Translations under genes and position numbers: made by a program
The notes under the pieces: model-generated
Database searches by the model: none
What the model was told of the DNA's origin: nothing
Seen by the model: only the letters and a program-made list of their open reading frames with translations
Part shown: piece after piece, positions 35,934 through 47,000 of the stretch
How positions within the stretch are numbered: the stretch's first letter is position 1
Layout of the letters: each line of letters starts with the position of its first letter
Assembly (NCBI GenBank): GCA_013215385.1
Contig: JABSOY010000002.1
Span: 34,980 to 98,979 of the forward strand
Length of the DNA stretch: 64,000 nt
Direction of reading: 5' to 3'
DNA from: Colwellia sp.
GTDB lineage: Bacteria; Pseudomonadota; Gammaproteobacteria; Enterobacterales; Alteromonadaceae

Positions 35934-38900
35934 TAGCCAAGGAAATAATTTATAGCTTACATCAACGTAGTATTGTTATTCAAAATGATGGGGAAGAGTT
36001 ATTGCTGACAGGGGATACTGACGCTTTAACTGAGCGAGATATTGTTCTGCTTAAAGAGAATAAAGCTGAACTATTAATGATACTTGAAGAGAAAAACAGA
36101 CCTGAATTTTTGTTTGAATCTAAAGTTACTTCAGATTCTTACGAAGCACCGGCCAGTAATTTGCAACGTAATATTTACTTTTTGGAGTCGCTGTCTGAAG
36201 GGAAAAGCTTTTATAATGTACCTACGGCTTTTCGTCTCACGGGTGAGATAGACGAACATACACTAGAAAAGTCGATTGCTTCATTATGTAAAAAATTCCA
36301 CATTCTAAGGACTGTATATCAATATTTAGGAGATGAACTAAAACAGATCATAGAGCCTTTCGATATAAAGAAAGTGCCGTTTGAAGTAGCATTGGTTGAT
36401 GCTGATAAAATAGAGCAACGATTAAAAGATGAAGCCAACCACTGTTTTGATCTTGCTACACAATGGCCGATTAGAGCGGTATTGTTCAAGTCAGGGGCAG
36501 AGCAGATCTTAAGCCTGAACATGCACCATATCGCGATTGACGGTTATTCGGCTAAACTTATCACCGGTGCATTAAGTGAAGCTTATCAGTCCTATCATTC
36601 ATCCAATCAAAAAAACGATCTGAGTTGTGAAGGTAAAGGTGACGTTTTTTCTGCCCCTCAGTATGCCGATTATGCTTTTTGGCACCAGGATTATTTGGGG
36701 AGCAATGCTTGTCAACAGGCTAGCGAGTATTGGGGAAAGTTACTTAAAGATGCGCCAAGCTGCCACAATTTCCCACTGGAGTTTGCCCGACCGTCTACAC
36801 TGTCTGTCGAAGGTGATGTGGTCTACCACGACATTAAAGGCGCAAGTTTTGCTAAAATAAAGCAGACTGCACAGCAAAACAATACCTCTGTTTTCTTGTT
36901 GCTACAGTCCTTGTTTGCTGGTTTTATGGCGCGATTCGGTGATGAAGAAGACTTGGTGATAAGTTCCGTCTACGCCAACAGAACCCCCAGTGCCTTTATG
37001 AATACCATCGGCATGTTCGCCAATACGATCCCGTTCAGATATCGCCTGGATGAAAGTACTGATATAGGCCATTTGGTCAACAGTACCAGAACACAACACA
37101 ATCAAGCATTGCAGTACCAGCAATTTCCATTTGAGATGATGCTGGAAGGGTTGACCATTGAACGTGATCCATCTTATAACCCATTGGTACAAGTACAGTT
37201 TGTATTGCAGGAAGATTCACTGAGTGACTTTACCCTCAATGATTTAGATGTAGAGATAGTGAGCAACCGTCAGGCAGTGGCTAAATTTGACTTCTCTGTT
37301 CATATCTTTGTCAATCAAGACAATATCAAAATTCAGTGGGAATTCAATACCAACTTGTTCAGTAAAGAACGATTGGAGACGATTTTGACGCATTTTCTAG
37401 CGTTTATTGACCATCATGTTGAGCACGAATTTTCCAAAGTATTGCTCTACAAGTTTGACGGTCATAGTGCGGTAAATGAAGTTCGCAAGAGTAACTTTAA
37501 TGCTTATATTAGCAATCCCGAGCTTATCGAACAGTATGCCACATCTCAGCCACAAGCCGTTGCTGTTAAAGATGGCGAAAAGCGCCTTAACTATCGGCAG
37601 CTGGTGCAAAACGCCAATAAATTCATTGCCGGATTGCAACAAAGCGGTGTTAAGTTTGGTGATCGGGTGGCTGTTTACATGGACAAGTCTATTGAGCAGG
37701 TGATTGCCATGTACGCGGTGATGCGTGCCGGTTACACCTACGTTCCCCTTGACCCAAGTTACCCGCAAGAACGTTTGTCCTATATTTGCCAAAATGCCGC
37801 TGCCAAGGCGTTGGTGCATGCCGCTGATTCTGTTCCATCAGAAAATATTGCCGGTGAGATACCTTTGGCTGCATTTGAAACGCTGATCAGCTGCGATAAT
37901 GTACCTGAATTAGGTATTTTAAGTGAACAGCAACCTGCCTATATTATTTATACCTCAGGTTCAACGGGCAAACCAAAAGGGGTAGTAGTACCTCATGGCA
38001 GCATCTATTATTCTTTACAAGCAAACCGTAAAGTATATGACTTTCTACCACAAGATATCATGCCTACCGTTGGCTCTCAGGCATTTGGTGTTTCTTTACT
38101 GGAAACATTTGTACCACTGATCTCCGGTGGTACGGTACAGACGTTAAGAAAGTCGGAAGTGGCTGATATTATCAAGCTTATCGACACCACGCAAGATGTG
38201 ACCGTGATGCATATGGTGCCGAGTTTGATGGCGCAATGGCTGGACCAAATAGAAAACAACCCGGCTTTATATACGCAGCTGAGATTGTTGTTGGTCGGGG
38301 CTGAACCGGTACCGCCCATCTTGCTGACGCGACTTAAAGCGTGGCGAGAAGATGTTGTGGTACGTGTACTCTATGGCATGACCGAATCGTCAGTGGTCAG
38401 TAGTGGTTATCTATCAAATGAACACGACGGCAGAGGTTACAGCGTCGGCAAACCACACCCAAACATGAGGTTTTACACCATGAACCGTTTTGGTGTACCT
38501 CAGCCTGTAGGCGTAGCGGGTGAACTGTACGTTGGTGGTTTATCTTTGGCGTCAGGTTATGTCGATTTACCTGAGTTGACCGATGACAAATTTATTCATC
38601 ACAAGCACTTAAATGAGCGTCTTTACAAAACAGGTGACAGGGCGCGATTGATGGCTTCTGGGCATTTTGAATTTTTGGGTCGTGTCGATCACCAGGTGAG
38701 TTTGCGCGGAATTCGCATTGAAACCGGGGAGATTGAAAGCCTGGTTAACCAAATCAATGCCATCAAAAAGTGTATCGCCCATGTTGTTCCGCTTGATAAT
38801 GGTGACAGTAAGTTTGTGCTTTATTACACCATTTATGGTGATGTTGCCAAACCTGTCATTGAAGCGTCTATTAGGGCTGTTCTGACCAAAGATATTCCTG

Positions 38901-39319
38901 AGTCGATGCGGCCATCGATTTTTGTCCAGTTGGAGGGGTTTCCGCATAACCCCAATGGCAAGGTTGATAGGAAAAAGTTGCCCAAACCAACTAGTGACTC
39001 AGACTATGTTTCTCCTTCAACGGACATTGAAAAATACCTTCATGACTTGTGGTGTACCATGTTGGAACTTGATCAGGTCTCTATTTTAGATAACTTTTTT
39101 GAGTTAGGTGGTCACTCATTGATGGCGACTAAACTGATCAATAAAATAAATGAACAATATGGTATTTCTTTACCGTTGAGGCGGTTCTTTGAAGCGGCAA
39201 ATATTAAGGGGTGCGCGATTGTTATCCATGAAGAAGTGGATAAACATCAATTAAGTCAATTGCTGGTCAAAAGTGAAAGTGCAGACGTTAAAGGAGAAAT
39301 TGACGAGTTTGTCATTTAA
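35930..39319 (+). CDS. NRPS, TubC-C-A-PCP, adenylation domain without Asp235
   Basis: 1129 aa. Order: TubC-like docking domain (1-60), condensation domain (about 70-500, catalytic HHIAIDG at 199-205), adenylation domain (about 525-1015; YIIYTSGSTGKPKGVVV core, RLYKTGDRARLM), carrier domain with Ser1063 in FELGGHSLM. It should take the fatty acyl group from the FAAL carrier. In motif A4 the usual FDxS reads FGVS (Gly720), so the Asp that binds the alpha-amino group of substrates is replaced by Gly. By hand the pocket reads G-V-L-H-L-G-L-V-V-K. Lack of Asp235 is known from domains for hydroxy, keto, aryl or beta-amino acids, so the unit may not be an ordinary alpha-amino acid. Otherwise the module is complete. 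Confidence 0.93.
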   Translation: MIAKEIIYSLHQRSIVIQNDGEELLLTGDTDALTERDIVLLKENKAELLMILEEKNRPEFLFESKVTSDSYEAPASNLQRNIYFLESLSEGKSFYNVPTAFRLTGEIDEHTLEKSIASLCKKFHILRTVYQYLGDELKQIIEPFDIKKVPFEVALVDADKIEQRLKDEANHCFDLATQWPIRAVLFKSGAEQILSLNMHHIAIDGYSAKLITGALSEAYQSYHSSNQKNDLSCEGKGDVFSAPQYADYAFWHQDYLGSNACQQASEYWGKLLKDAPSCHNFPLEFARPSTLSVEGDVVYHDIKGASFAKIKQTAQQNNTSVFLLLQSLFAGFMARFGDEEDLVISSVYANRTPSAFMNTIGMFANTIPFRYRLDESTDIGHLVNSTRTQHNQALQYQQFPFEMMLEGLTIERDPSYNPLVQVQFVLQEDSLSDFTLNDLDVEIVSNRQAVAKFDFSVHIFVNQDNIKIQWEFNTNLFSKERLETILTHFLAFIDHHVEHEFSKVLLYKFDGHSAVNEVRKSNFNAYISNPELIEQYATSQPQAVAVKDGEKRLNYRQLVQNANKFIAGLQQSGVKFGDRVAVYMDKSIEQVIAMYAVMRAGYTYVPLDPSYPQERLSYICQNAAAKALVHAADSVPSENIAGEIPLAAFETLISCDNVPELGILSEQQPAYIIYTSGSTGKPKGVVVPHGSIYYSLQANRKVYDFLPQDIMPTVGSQAFGVSLLETFVPLISGGTVQTLRKSEVADIIKLIDTTQDVTVMHMVPSLMAQWLDQIENNPALYTQLRLLLVGAEPVPPILLTRLKAWREDVVVRVLYGMTESSVVSSGYLSNEHDGRGYSVGKPHPNMRFYTMNRFGVPQPVGVAGELYVGGLSLASGYVDLPELTDDKFIHHKHLNERLYKTGDRARLMASGHFEFLGRVDHQVSLRGIRIETGEIESLVNQINAIKKCIAHVVPLDNGDSKFVLYYTIYGDVAKPVIEASIRAVLTKDIPESMRPSIFVQLEGFPHNPNGKVDRKKLPKPTSDSDYVSPSTDIEKYLHDLWCTMLELDQVSILDNFFELGGHSLMATKLINKINEQYGISLPLRRFFEAANIKGCAIVIHEEVDKHQLSQLLVKSESADVKGEIDEFVI

Positions 39320-39328
39320 ATATTTAAT

Positions 39329-40996
39329 ATGAAAACAAATAGTAATCTCACTTTGCGAGGGCTGCTCTTTAGCGGCTCTCCAAGAAAATTATCCATAGCA
39401 ATTGTTCTTAGTATGTTATCGGGGGTGTTGTATGCGCTTCTTATTCCAACAATTCTTGCTGGGTTAAATAATAGCCATGAATTTATTCTAGGAGAACAAT
39501 ATTCAAATGATATTTCAACTATATTTTTTGGCTTGATATTGTTGGTTTTAATTACGAAGGCCACTTCGGTGATATTGGTGAATAATCTGGCAAAAACGGC
39601 GGTTGCCAAATTGAGAATTGACTTGTCAAAAAAGATAAACTCCATGGAAGTAAGCCAGATAGAAAAGGTTGGCTTGCCCAGGTTGCTTAATGTTTTGACC
39701 GAAGATATGACTCAGGTAACTGGTGCATCATTGGCTATTCCTATGGTACTTGTCTCGTCTGTAACTGCCATTGGCATGTTAGTGTACCTAGCGATATTGG
39801 ATTTGAAAATTTTTGTATTTACCGTATTGGCTATTGTTGTAGGGCTATTTATATTCCAGTTTCCTGTCAGTAGAACCAAGAAGTATTATAAAAAAGCGAG
39901 GGATTTACGTGATGTGATGCAGGAAGGTTTTCGCGGTTTAATTTTTGGCTCTTATGAATTAAAGCTCAATAAAGAGAAGTCGAAACGTTTTTTGAGCAAA
40001 GAAATCGCAGCACCAACGCAGGCGTCCGTGCACCAAGAAAAGAAAGGAGATTTCATCCTTCATATTGCCGGTAATTCTAGTGAAATTTTATGTTTCTTTG
40101 CTATTGGCATGGTAGTGTTTTTATTACCTAGGGGTGACGATTTTGAACCGCAAAGCCTATATGGTGTTGTCATGGCCTTATTATATATTACTGGCCCTAT
40201 AGCAAGCATACTTGGGTTAATGCAGGACCTTAAAATTGGAGAGATTTCTTTGGAAAAAATCAATGAAATATACGCGATGAACGTTGCCGAACATCAATCT
40301 GTCACGCAGATAAACAAAGATTGGCAAAAGTTGGTGCTAAGTGATATCAAATATTCATATTCGACTGAGGAACATAGCTTTTCCATAGAAAAAACCAACT
40401 TGTCTTTGGACAGAGGACAGACTTACTTCATTGTCGGTGGTAACGGTTCAGGAAAGTCTACGTTGAGCAAGGTTATTTCGCTGCATTATTTAGCGGATGA
40501 AGGACAAATGTATTTCGATAAGCAAGCGATAACACCTGATAATTTGGCGTCGGCGCGTGATCTTTTATTCGTCATTTATTCTGACTACTATCTGTTTAAT
40601 ACCATTTATAAAGATCTGGATTTGACTGATTTGGCATTAATCGATAAATACCTCAAGCTATTTAAGTTAGAAAATAAAACGCAGCTTATTGGCAATGAAT
40701 TTACTACGGTTAAGTTGTCGGATGGCCAGCGTAGACGTTTGGCCTTGATTGTAGCCTTGGTGGAAGATAAAGATATTTATATTCTGGATGAATGGGCTGC
40801 GGATCAAGACCCTGAATTTAAAGATTTATATTACAATTTTGTTTTACCTGACTTAAAGCGTAAGGGAAAAACAATCATTGCCATTACCCATGATGATCGT
40901 TATTTCTCACACTGTGACGAAGTGATAAAAATGGAAAATGGCTGCGTAGTTGACATATTTAAACCTACGAAACCAGCAATAGCCTATTCCGCTTAG
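39329..40996 (+). CDS. Cyclic-peptide/siderophore ABC exporter, SyrD/PvdE type
   Basis: 555 aa. Six membrane segments in the first ~300 residues are fused to an ATPase with Walker A GGNGSGKST, Q-loop region, the shortened signature LSDGQRRRLALIVAL, Walker B DIYILDEWAADQDPEF and switch His in IAITHDD. DEWAADQDP instead of DEPT is characteristic of the PvdE/SyrD cyclic peptide transporter family, which moves NRPS products or precursors across the inner membrane. It lies between two NRPS genes in the same direction, so it belongs to the cluster. It may load the periplasm with a product that MacAB-like system 2 then expels. Confidence 0.92.
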   Translation: MKTNSNLTLRGLLFSGSPRKLSIAIVLSMLSGVLYALLIPTILAGLNNSHEFILGEQYSNDISTIFFGLILLVLITKATSVILVNNLAKTAVAKLRIDLSKKINSMEVSQIEKVGLPRLLNVLTEDMTQVTGASLAIPMVLVSSVTAIGMLVYLAILDLKIFVFTVLAIVVGLFIFQFPVSRTKKYYKKARDLRDVMQEGFRGLIFGSYELKLNKEKSKRFLSKEIAAPTQASVHQEKKGDFILHIAGNSSEILCFFAIGMVVFLLPRGDDFEPQSLYGVVMALLYITGPIASILGLMQDLKIGEISLEKINEIYAMNVAEHQSVTQINKDWQKLVLSDIKYSYSTEEHSFSIEKTNLSLDRGQTYFIVGGNGSGKSTLSKVISLHYLADEGQMYFDKQAITPDNLASARDLLFVIYSDYYLFNTIYKDLDLTDLALIDKYLKLFKLENKTQLIGNEFTTVKLSDGQRRRLALIVALVEDKDIYILDEWAADQDPEFKDLYYNFVLPDLKRKGKTIIAITHDDRYFSHCDEVIKMENGCVVDIFKPTKPAIAYSA

Positions 40997-41098
40997 TTTG
41001 AAATCTTTTTATCCATGTACCAGTTTTTCATCTACATAGATTAAAATTCAACATTGGCATGAATACTTTAAAAAATTAATTAAATTATTGGTTACCCT

Positions 41099-44000
41099 AT
41101 GAGTATTAAAAATATAATAAATCAGTGTATTGAGCGTAATATTAAGTTATCGGAGCAAGATGACAATCTGAAGGTAGATGCACCTAAAGGAGCAATGACT
41201 CAAGATTTACTATCCGCTATAAAAAATAATAAGAAAGAGTTGTTAGAATTTCTGGGTGAGTATTCATCGAGCAGTACAAAAAGTCAGTTGAGAAGAGTTT
41301 TCCCAGAAGTAAAGGAAGCTTTTTTGTCCTCAGGACAAAATCAAATGTGGCTTTTAGATAACGCGTTTCAAAATAATGACAATTATCAGTTTTATCGTAT
41401 ATTACACATTGAAGGTAGCATTAATGTACAAGTATTGGAAAAATCTTTAGCTGAGATTGTCGCTCGCCATACAATATTACGTACCACTTACCATGAAATT
41501 GATCATGGAGTTATACAACGTATTGGAGATGGTAGCGATTTTTCGATGAAATATCTTGATTTAACCGAGATTACTCATGCTAATAAAGAAGAGGAAACTC
41601 GTTCTGCTGGCAGAAAATTCAAACAATCTATATTTGATTTAAGTACCGATTTTATGTTGCAATCGTTACTGTTAAAAACTGAACCTAACTGTTATCAACT
41701 TCATATTAAATTGCATCATATTTCCACTGATGGTTGGTCAATTGGTCTGATTGTCAAAGAGCTTACAGACCTTTATACCGTGTTGGTAGACGGACGTGAT
41801 CAGCAACCGATCGTTCCCTTGCAATTTATAGATTATACAATGTGGCAACAAGGTGAGGCCTCTAAACAGAATGTGGCCAAGGGTCTTTCTTTTTTTGAAC
41901 AGTATTTAGCAGATGTGCCTGAAATCCACAGCTTGCCTGTTACTGCCGGTAAACGCAGTGAGTTTTCTACCGTTGGACATGTGGAAAGAAGCTTTAGTGA
42001 TATTGCAGTTCGTTCGTTGAAGTCATTCTGTCAAAAACATCATGTCACCGTCTTCAGTTTTTTACAATTTAGCCTCTCGGTTGTTTTGGCCAGATACAGT
42101 AATAGTAAAGACATTGTAATAGGTACACCGGTAGCCAACAGGTCAATGGAGGTACTCGGTGAGGTGGTTGGTTATTTTGTCAATACCATGCCAATAAGAA
42201 GTCTGCTACAAGCTGAACAAAGCTTTATCGAAGCGTTAAAAGCCCATCACGGCAGAGTATTGGACTTACTGGAACAACAGCATGTGCCTTTTGATGCAAT
42301 AGTGAAACAAACGATGACTACACGTACAGAAGGCGTTTCGCCGCTGGTGCAGGTAATGTTTGCACTGCAAAACGATGAAGTCCCGTCGTTGTATCTGGGT
42401 GAAGCCCGCATTGATGTAGAGATACCCAAGCCAGATTTCATGGAGTTGGACTTGGATATAGATTGTATCGAGGAAAATGGTGTGATGTCGGTGAGTTGGG
42501 GCTACGCTGAGGACTTATTTTCGGCAACTTTTGTCGAAGGTATGGCAGATCATTTTGAGCGTTTGGTGGCATCGGCACTGGACAACTTTGACACGCCGAT
42601 TCATCTGATAAATATGTTGTCTCCTGCACAAGCAGACATCTTAAAGTATGACCTCAATAATACGGTGATGGACTATCCTAACGACAGCTGTATTCATACC
42701 TTGTTTGAGCGTCAGGTCGTAAAAACTCCGGAGAATGTCGCCGTTCAATTTGAACAACAGCAACTGACTTACCGACAGTTGAATGAAAAAGCTAATCAAC
42801 TGGCAATGTATCTGAAAGAAAATCACTACATTGAGCCGGAGACTCTGGTTGGACTGTGTATTGAACGATCCATCGAAATGGTGATTGCAATTTTGGCTAT
42901 CTTAAAAGCGGGCGGTGCATATGTACCATTGGCTCCTACTTTGCCTCAAGCGCGCTTAAAGCATTTGATTGAAATGACAAAAATGACCGTGGTAATGTCA
43001 GATATAATTTCGAGCCAAAAACTGGCGAATATTAAAGTCACCGCTGTTCAATTGGATAATCCTGAAGTTCAGGTCGAATGGACAAACTACCCAACTGCTG
43101 ATTTGGACCCTAAGTTTATTGGCGTTAATGAACGCCACCTGGCTTACATTATCTATACTTCCGGATCTACCGGCGCACCCAAGGGTGTCATGATAGAACA
43201 CATGGCTTGCCTCAATCATTGTTTCGGTATGATTAGTGAACTTTCTCTTGACGCCAATTGTGCTGTTGCCCAAACCGCACCAATTAGTTTTGATATTTCA
43301 GTATGGCAATCAATTACCATGCTACTGGTGGGTGGGCGAACCGCAATAATCAAAGATGAAGTCGTTAAGTCGCCGGTCGACTTGATTGAGGAGGTCAACA
43401 GTAAAAATGTGACACTGCTGCAAATAGTACCGTCCTTAATGAGCCTTGTGCTTGATGAGTGTGAAAATAACGGGCGAGACTTTTCAACATTGAGGTGCTG
43501 TTCAGTCACAGGTGAAGCGTGTCCAATAAACCTACAGCAAAGATGGGTAAGGGTCTTCAAGGGTATCCCGTTGGTTAATGCCTATGGTCCCGCAGAGTGC
43601 GCAGACGATGTTTCGCTTTATACCATAGGTGAAATTTACAATGAAGATATAGCAACATTTACCAGACTAGAATCACAAGTCAGGGGTTATTGCCGTGATT
43701 ACCCATCGTTGTTTGACAAAGCCGTAGGTTCAGAGCTGTTTGACAGTTCAGGCAATCGTTATCTGGATTTGTTCTGTGGTGCCGGTGCATTAAATTATGG
43801 CCACAATAACAAGATACTCAAATCGGCATTAGTTGATTATATCAATCATGATGGAATTACTCACTCACTGGACTTGTTTACCAAAGCAAAAGCAAACTTC
43901 CTGCAAACTTTTGAACGTCATATTTTAAAGCCCAGAGATCTAGATTATAAAGTGATGTTCACGGGGCCAACGGGTGCCAATACGGTCGAAGCCTCGCTTA

Positions 44001-47000
44001 AACTTGCGAGGAAAGTGTCAGGAAGAAAAATGGTTGTTTTCTGTAAAAATAGTTTCCACGGCATGACCATTGGTGCTTTGTCAGTTACCGGCTACAAGGA
44101 CCGGGCTGGTATTCCCTTGTCGCATACAGAGGAAATTGAATTTATTTCGCAACATGATGAGTATCTAGACGATCGGTCATTTAAAGATGTCATAGAAGCC
44201 CTTGAAGAGGTACCAGCAGCAATTATATTGGAGATTGTGCAAGCCGAAGGTGGCATCAATGTTGCCAATAAAGAGTGGCTGCAGGCTTTGGCTAAATATG
44301 CGAAACAAAAAGACATTTTGTTGATTGTTGATGATATTCAAGCGGGTTGTGGTCGTACCGGACACTTTTTCAGCTTTGAACATTACGGTATCAAACCGGA
44401 TCTGGTTTGCTTGTCCAAATCCATCGGTGGTTATGGTTTGCCCATGGCATTATTGTTAATACGACCGGATCTAGATATTTGGAAACCTGCTGAGCACAAT
44501 GGTACTTTCCGTGGTAACAATCACGCCTTTGTTACCGGTGCTAAAGCCATTGAAACATACTGGAGTGAATCAGACTTTGAACAACAGATTCAACTAAAAG
44601 CAAACTACTTGAAATCCGGGTTGCAATCTTTGGTGAACAAGTATCCACAATTAAATGGCAAGCATAAAGGCTTGGGTTTGATTCAAGGCATTGAGTTTGG
44701 GTCGGCATCGTTGGCGGCCGAAATCAAACGAATAGCTTATAAACAGTATTTGGTCATTGAAACGGCCGGTAAAAGTGATGCAGTGCTTAAGTTTTTGCCT
44801 GCACTGACAATGACAACAAACCAGCTACAAGAATGTTTGGCAACGATAGACCGCATTATCGCCAGCATTGTATTGCCCTCATCAATACGGGTAAGTCCGG
44901 TCACCATGCCTGTAGGCAAGCCGCTGGGCAACTATAGAGTGTATATAGTTGATGAGCACAACCAACTGGTTCCTTATGGCGTGATTGGAGAGTTATTGGT
45001 TGCTGGAGATGGATTGGCCAGGGGCTATTTTAATCAGCCGGATATGACTGCCAGTAAATTTATCGAATTAGCAATCGGCGACCTTAAAGAAAAAGTGTAC
45101 AAAACAGGCGATATGGTTCGCTACCTACCCGATGGTAATATGGAATTTATGGGACGAAGCGATGATCAGGTGAAAATCCGCGGATTCAGGATTGAGTTAG
45201 GAGAAATACAGCTACAGTTAGGACAGCTTGAATTGGTTGATTCAGCAATGGTTGTTACCAAGAAACTGGCTGGCAGTGAGCAATTGGTCGGTTATGTTAT
45301 TCCAAGCAAGCCATTGACCGAACAAATGCACGCAGAGCTTGTTAAAACAGCAACTGCTCACCTGAGCGCGCACTTGCCTGAGTACATGGTACCAGCGTTT
45401 ATTATCGTGCTCGACAAATGGCCACTGACAGCTAACGGAAAGAAAGACATTAAAGCGTTGCCAATGCCCGAGGGCGGCGCTTTTGTGGGCGAACATGTAG
45501 CCCCACAGACGCAAACAGAGCAAGTGCTCGTGGATATCTGGTCGGGGTTGTTGGATATTGGGCCAGAGTCTATCAGCACCACCGCAAATTTCTTCGAGTT
45601 GGGGGGCCACTCGCTGCTGGCGATAAATACCAAATCCCAGCTCTGTCAGGCTGGTTATGACATCAACATCAGTGATTTATTTCAAGCCAGCACACTTAAA
45701 GCGTTGGCGCAAAAAATTAAAAGTTCCGATGCGGCTGGCGAGGGCTTCATCGCGCCTGAAAACCTGATCTCATCGGATGCGACAACAATCACAGTAGCAG
45801 ATCTGAATCTTATTGATTTGACCAATGAACACTTGCAAAAGCTTGTCAGTCAAGTGCCCGGTGGCATCGAAAATATCAGCGATATATATTCACTCAGCCC
45901 ACTGCAAGAGGGCATGTTGTTCCATCATATGGTGTCCAGCGAGAATGATACATATTTGTCTGCATTCACTTTGAAATTAAACAGTGAAACATTATTGAAC
46001 AAATTACTTGATGCGTTCAGATTACAGGTGAGCCGACATGACACTTTGAGAACCGTTTTCTTCTGGGAAGGTCTGTCAGAGCCAGCACAGGTTGTTTTGA
46101 AGCAGTGCGAACTGGTTGTAGATTTTGTCGAGTTGGGTGAATATGATTCACTTGAAGAAGCGCAAAATAAAATGGAAGGTTTCCGTGAACAACGCATATC
46201 ACTGCAACAAGGGCCACTGCTCAAGTTGAAAGTTGGTAAAGATTCCGCAAAATCAGACTATTTTGTCTTGGTTGAACACCACCATTTGATCATGGATCAC
46301 ATTGGATTGGATATTCTGGTTGAAGAATTAGCTGCAATAGTCGGGCAAAACCAACAGAGGTTGATACCATCATCCCCTTACAGAAACATTGTTGCCTATT
46401 CAAAAGTACAGAATAACGACGACAAAGGTGTTGCTTACTTTAAAAAGAAATTTGTTAATTTTGAAGAAGCAACGGTACTGTTCAATCCGGACACATCACG
46501 CGATGGTACTGAAGTTACCCGTGCACTGGATGCCTCAACCAGTCACAAGCTGCGTAATCTTTCCAAAGAAAAAGGTTACAGTGTAGCATCAGTATTCCAT
46601 GCGGCCTGGGCATTGGTTTCATCGGTATTTTCCAATAGCCGAGATGTCGCATTTGGTACGGTACTATCCGGAAGACTTAACAATTACTCAAGCACTCAAA
46701 GAACGATTGGTCTTGCAATCAATTCTTTGCCGTTAAGAGTGGCTGTTAAAGACCTGAGTGTGTCACAGGTGCTGGATCAGGTTGCGCAAAACTTGCAAGA
46801 ACTGATTGATGTTGAGCAAACGCCGTTATCATTGGTGCTCAAAGAAATATCATCAAACAACAGCATCTTTAACTCCATTCTCAATTATCGCCACTCGAGG
46901 AAAATGTTGGGTGAGAACCATGTAATAGAAGGTTTGGATATTCTTGATGCTACGGAAAGAACAAATTACTCGATAACAGCCAATGTTGATGATTATGGTC

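Noticed and set aside
43634..44894. The aminotransferase as a separate gene joined by an assembly error
   Set aside because: The reading frame is continuous on both sides, the adenylation motifs resume in correct order, and no stop or start pair is present at the joins.
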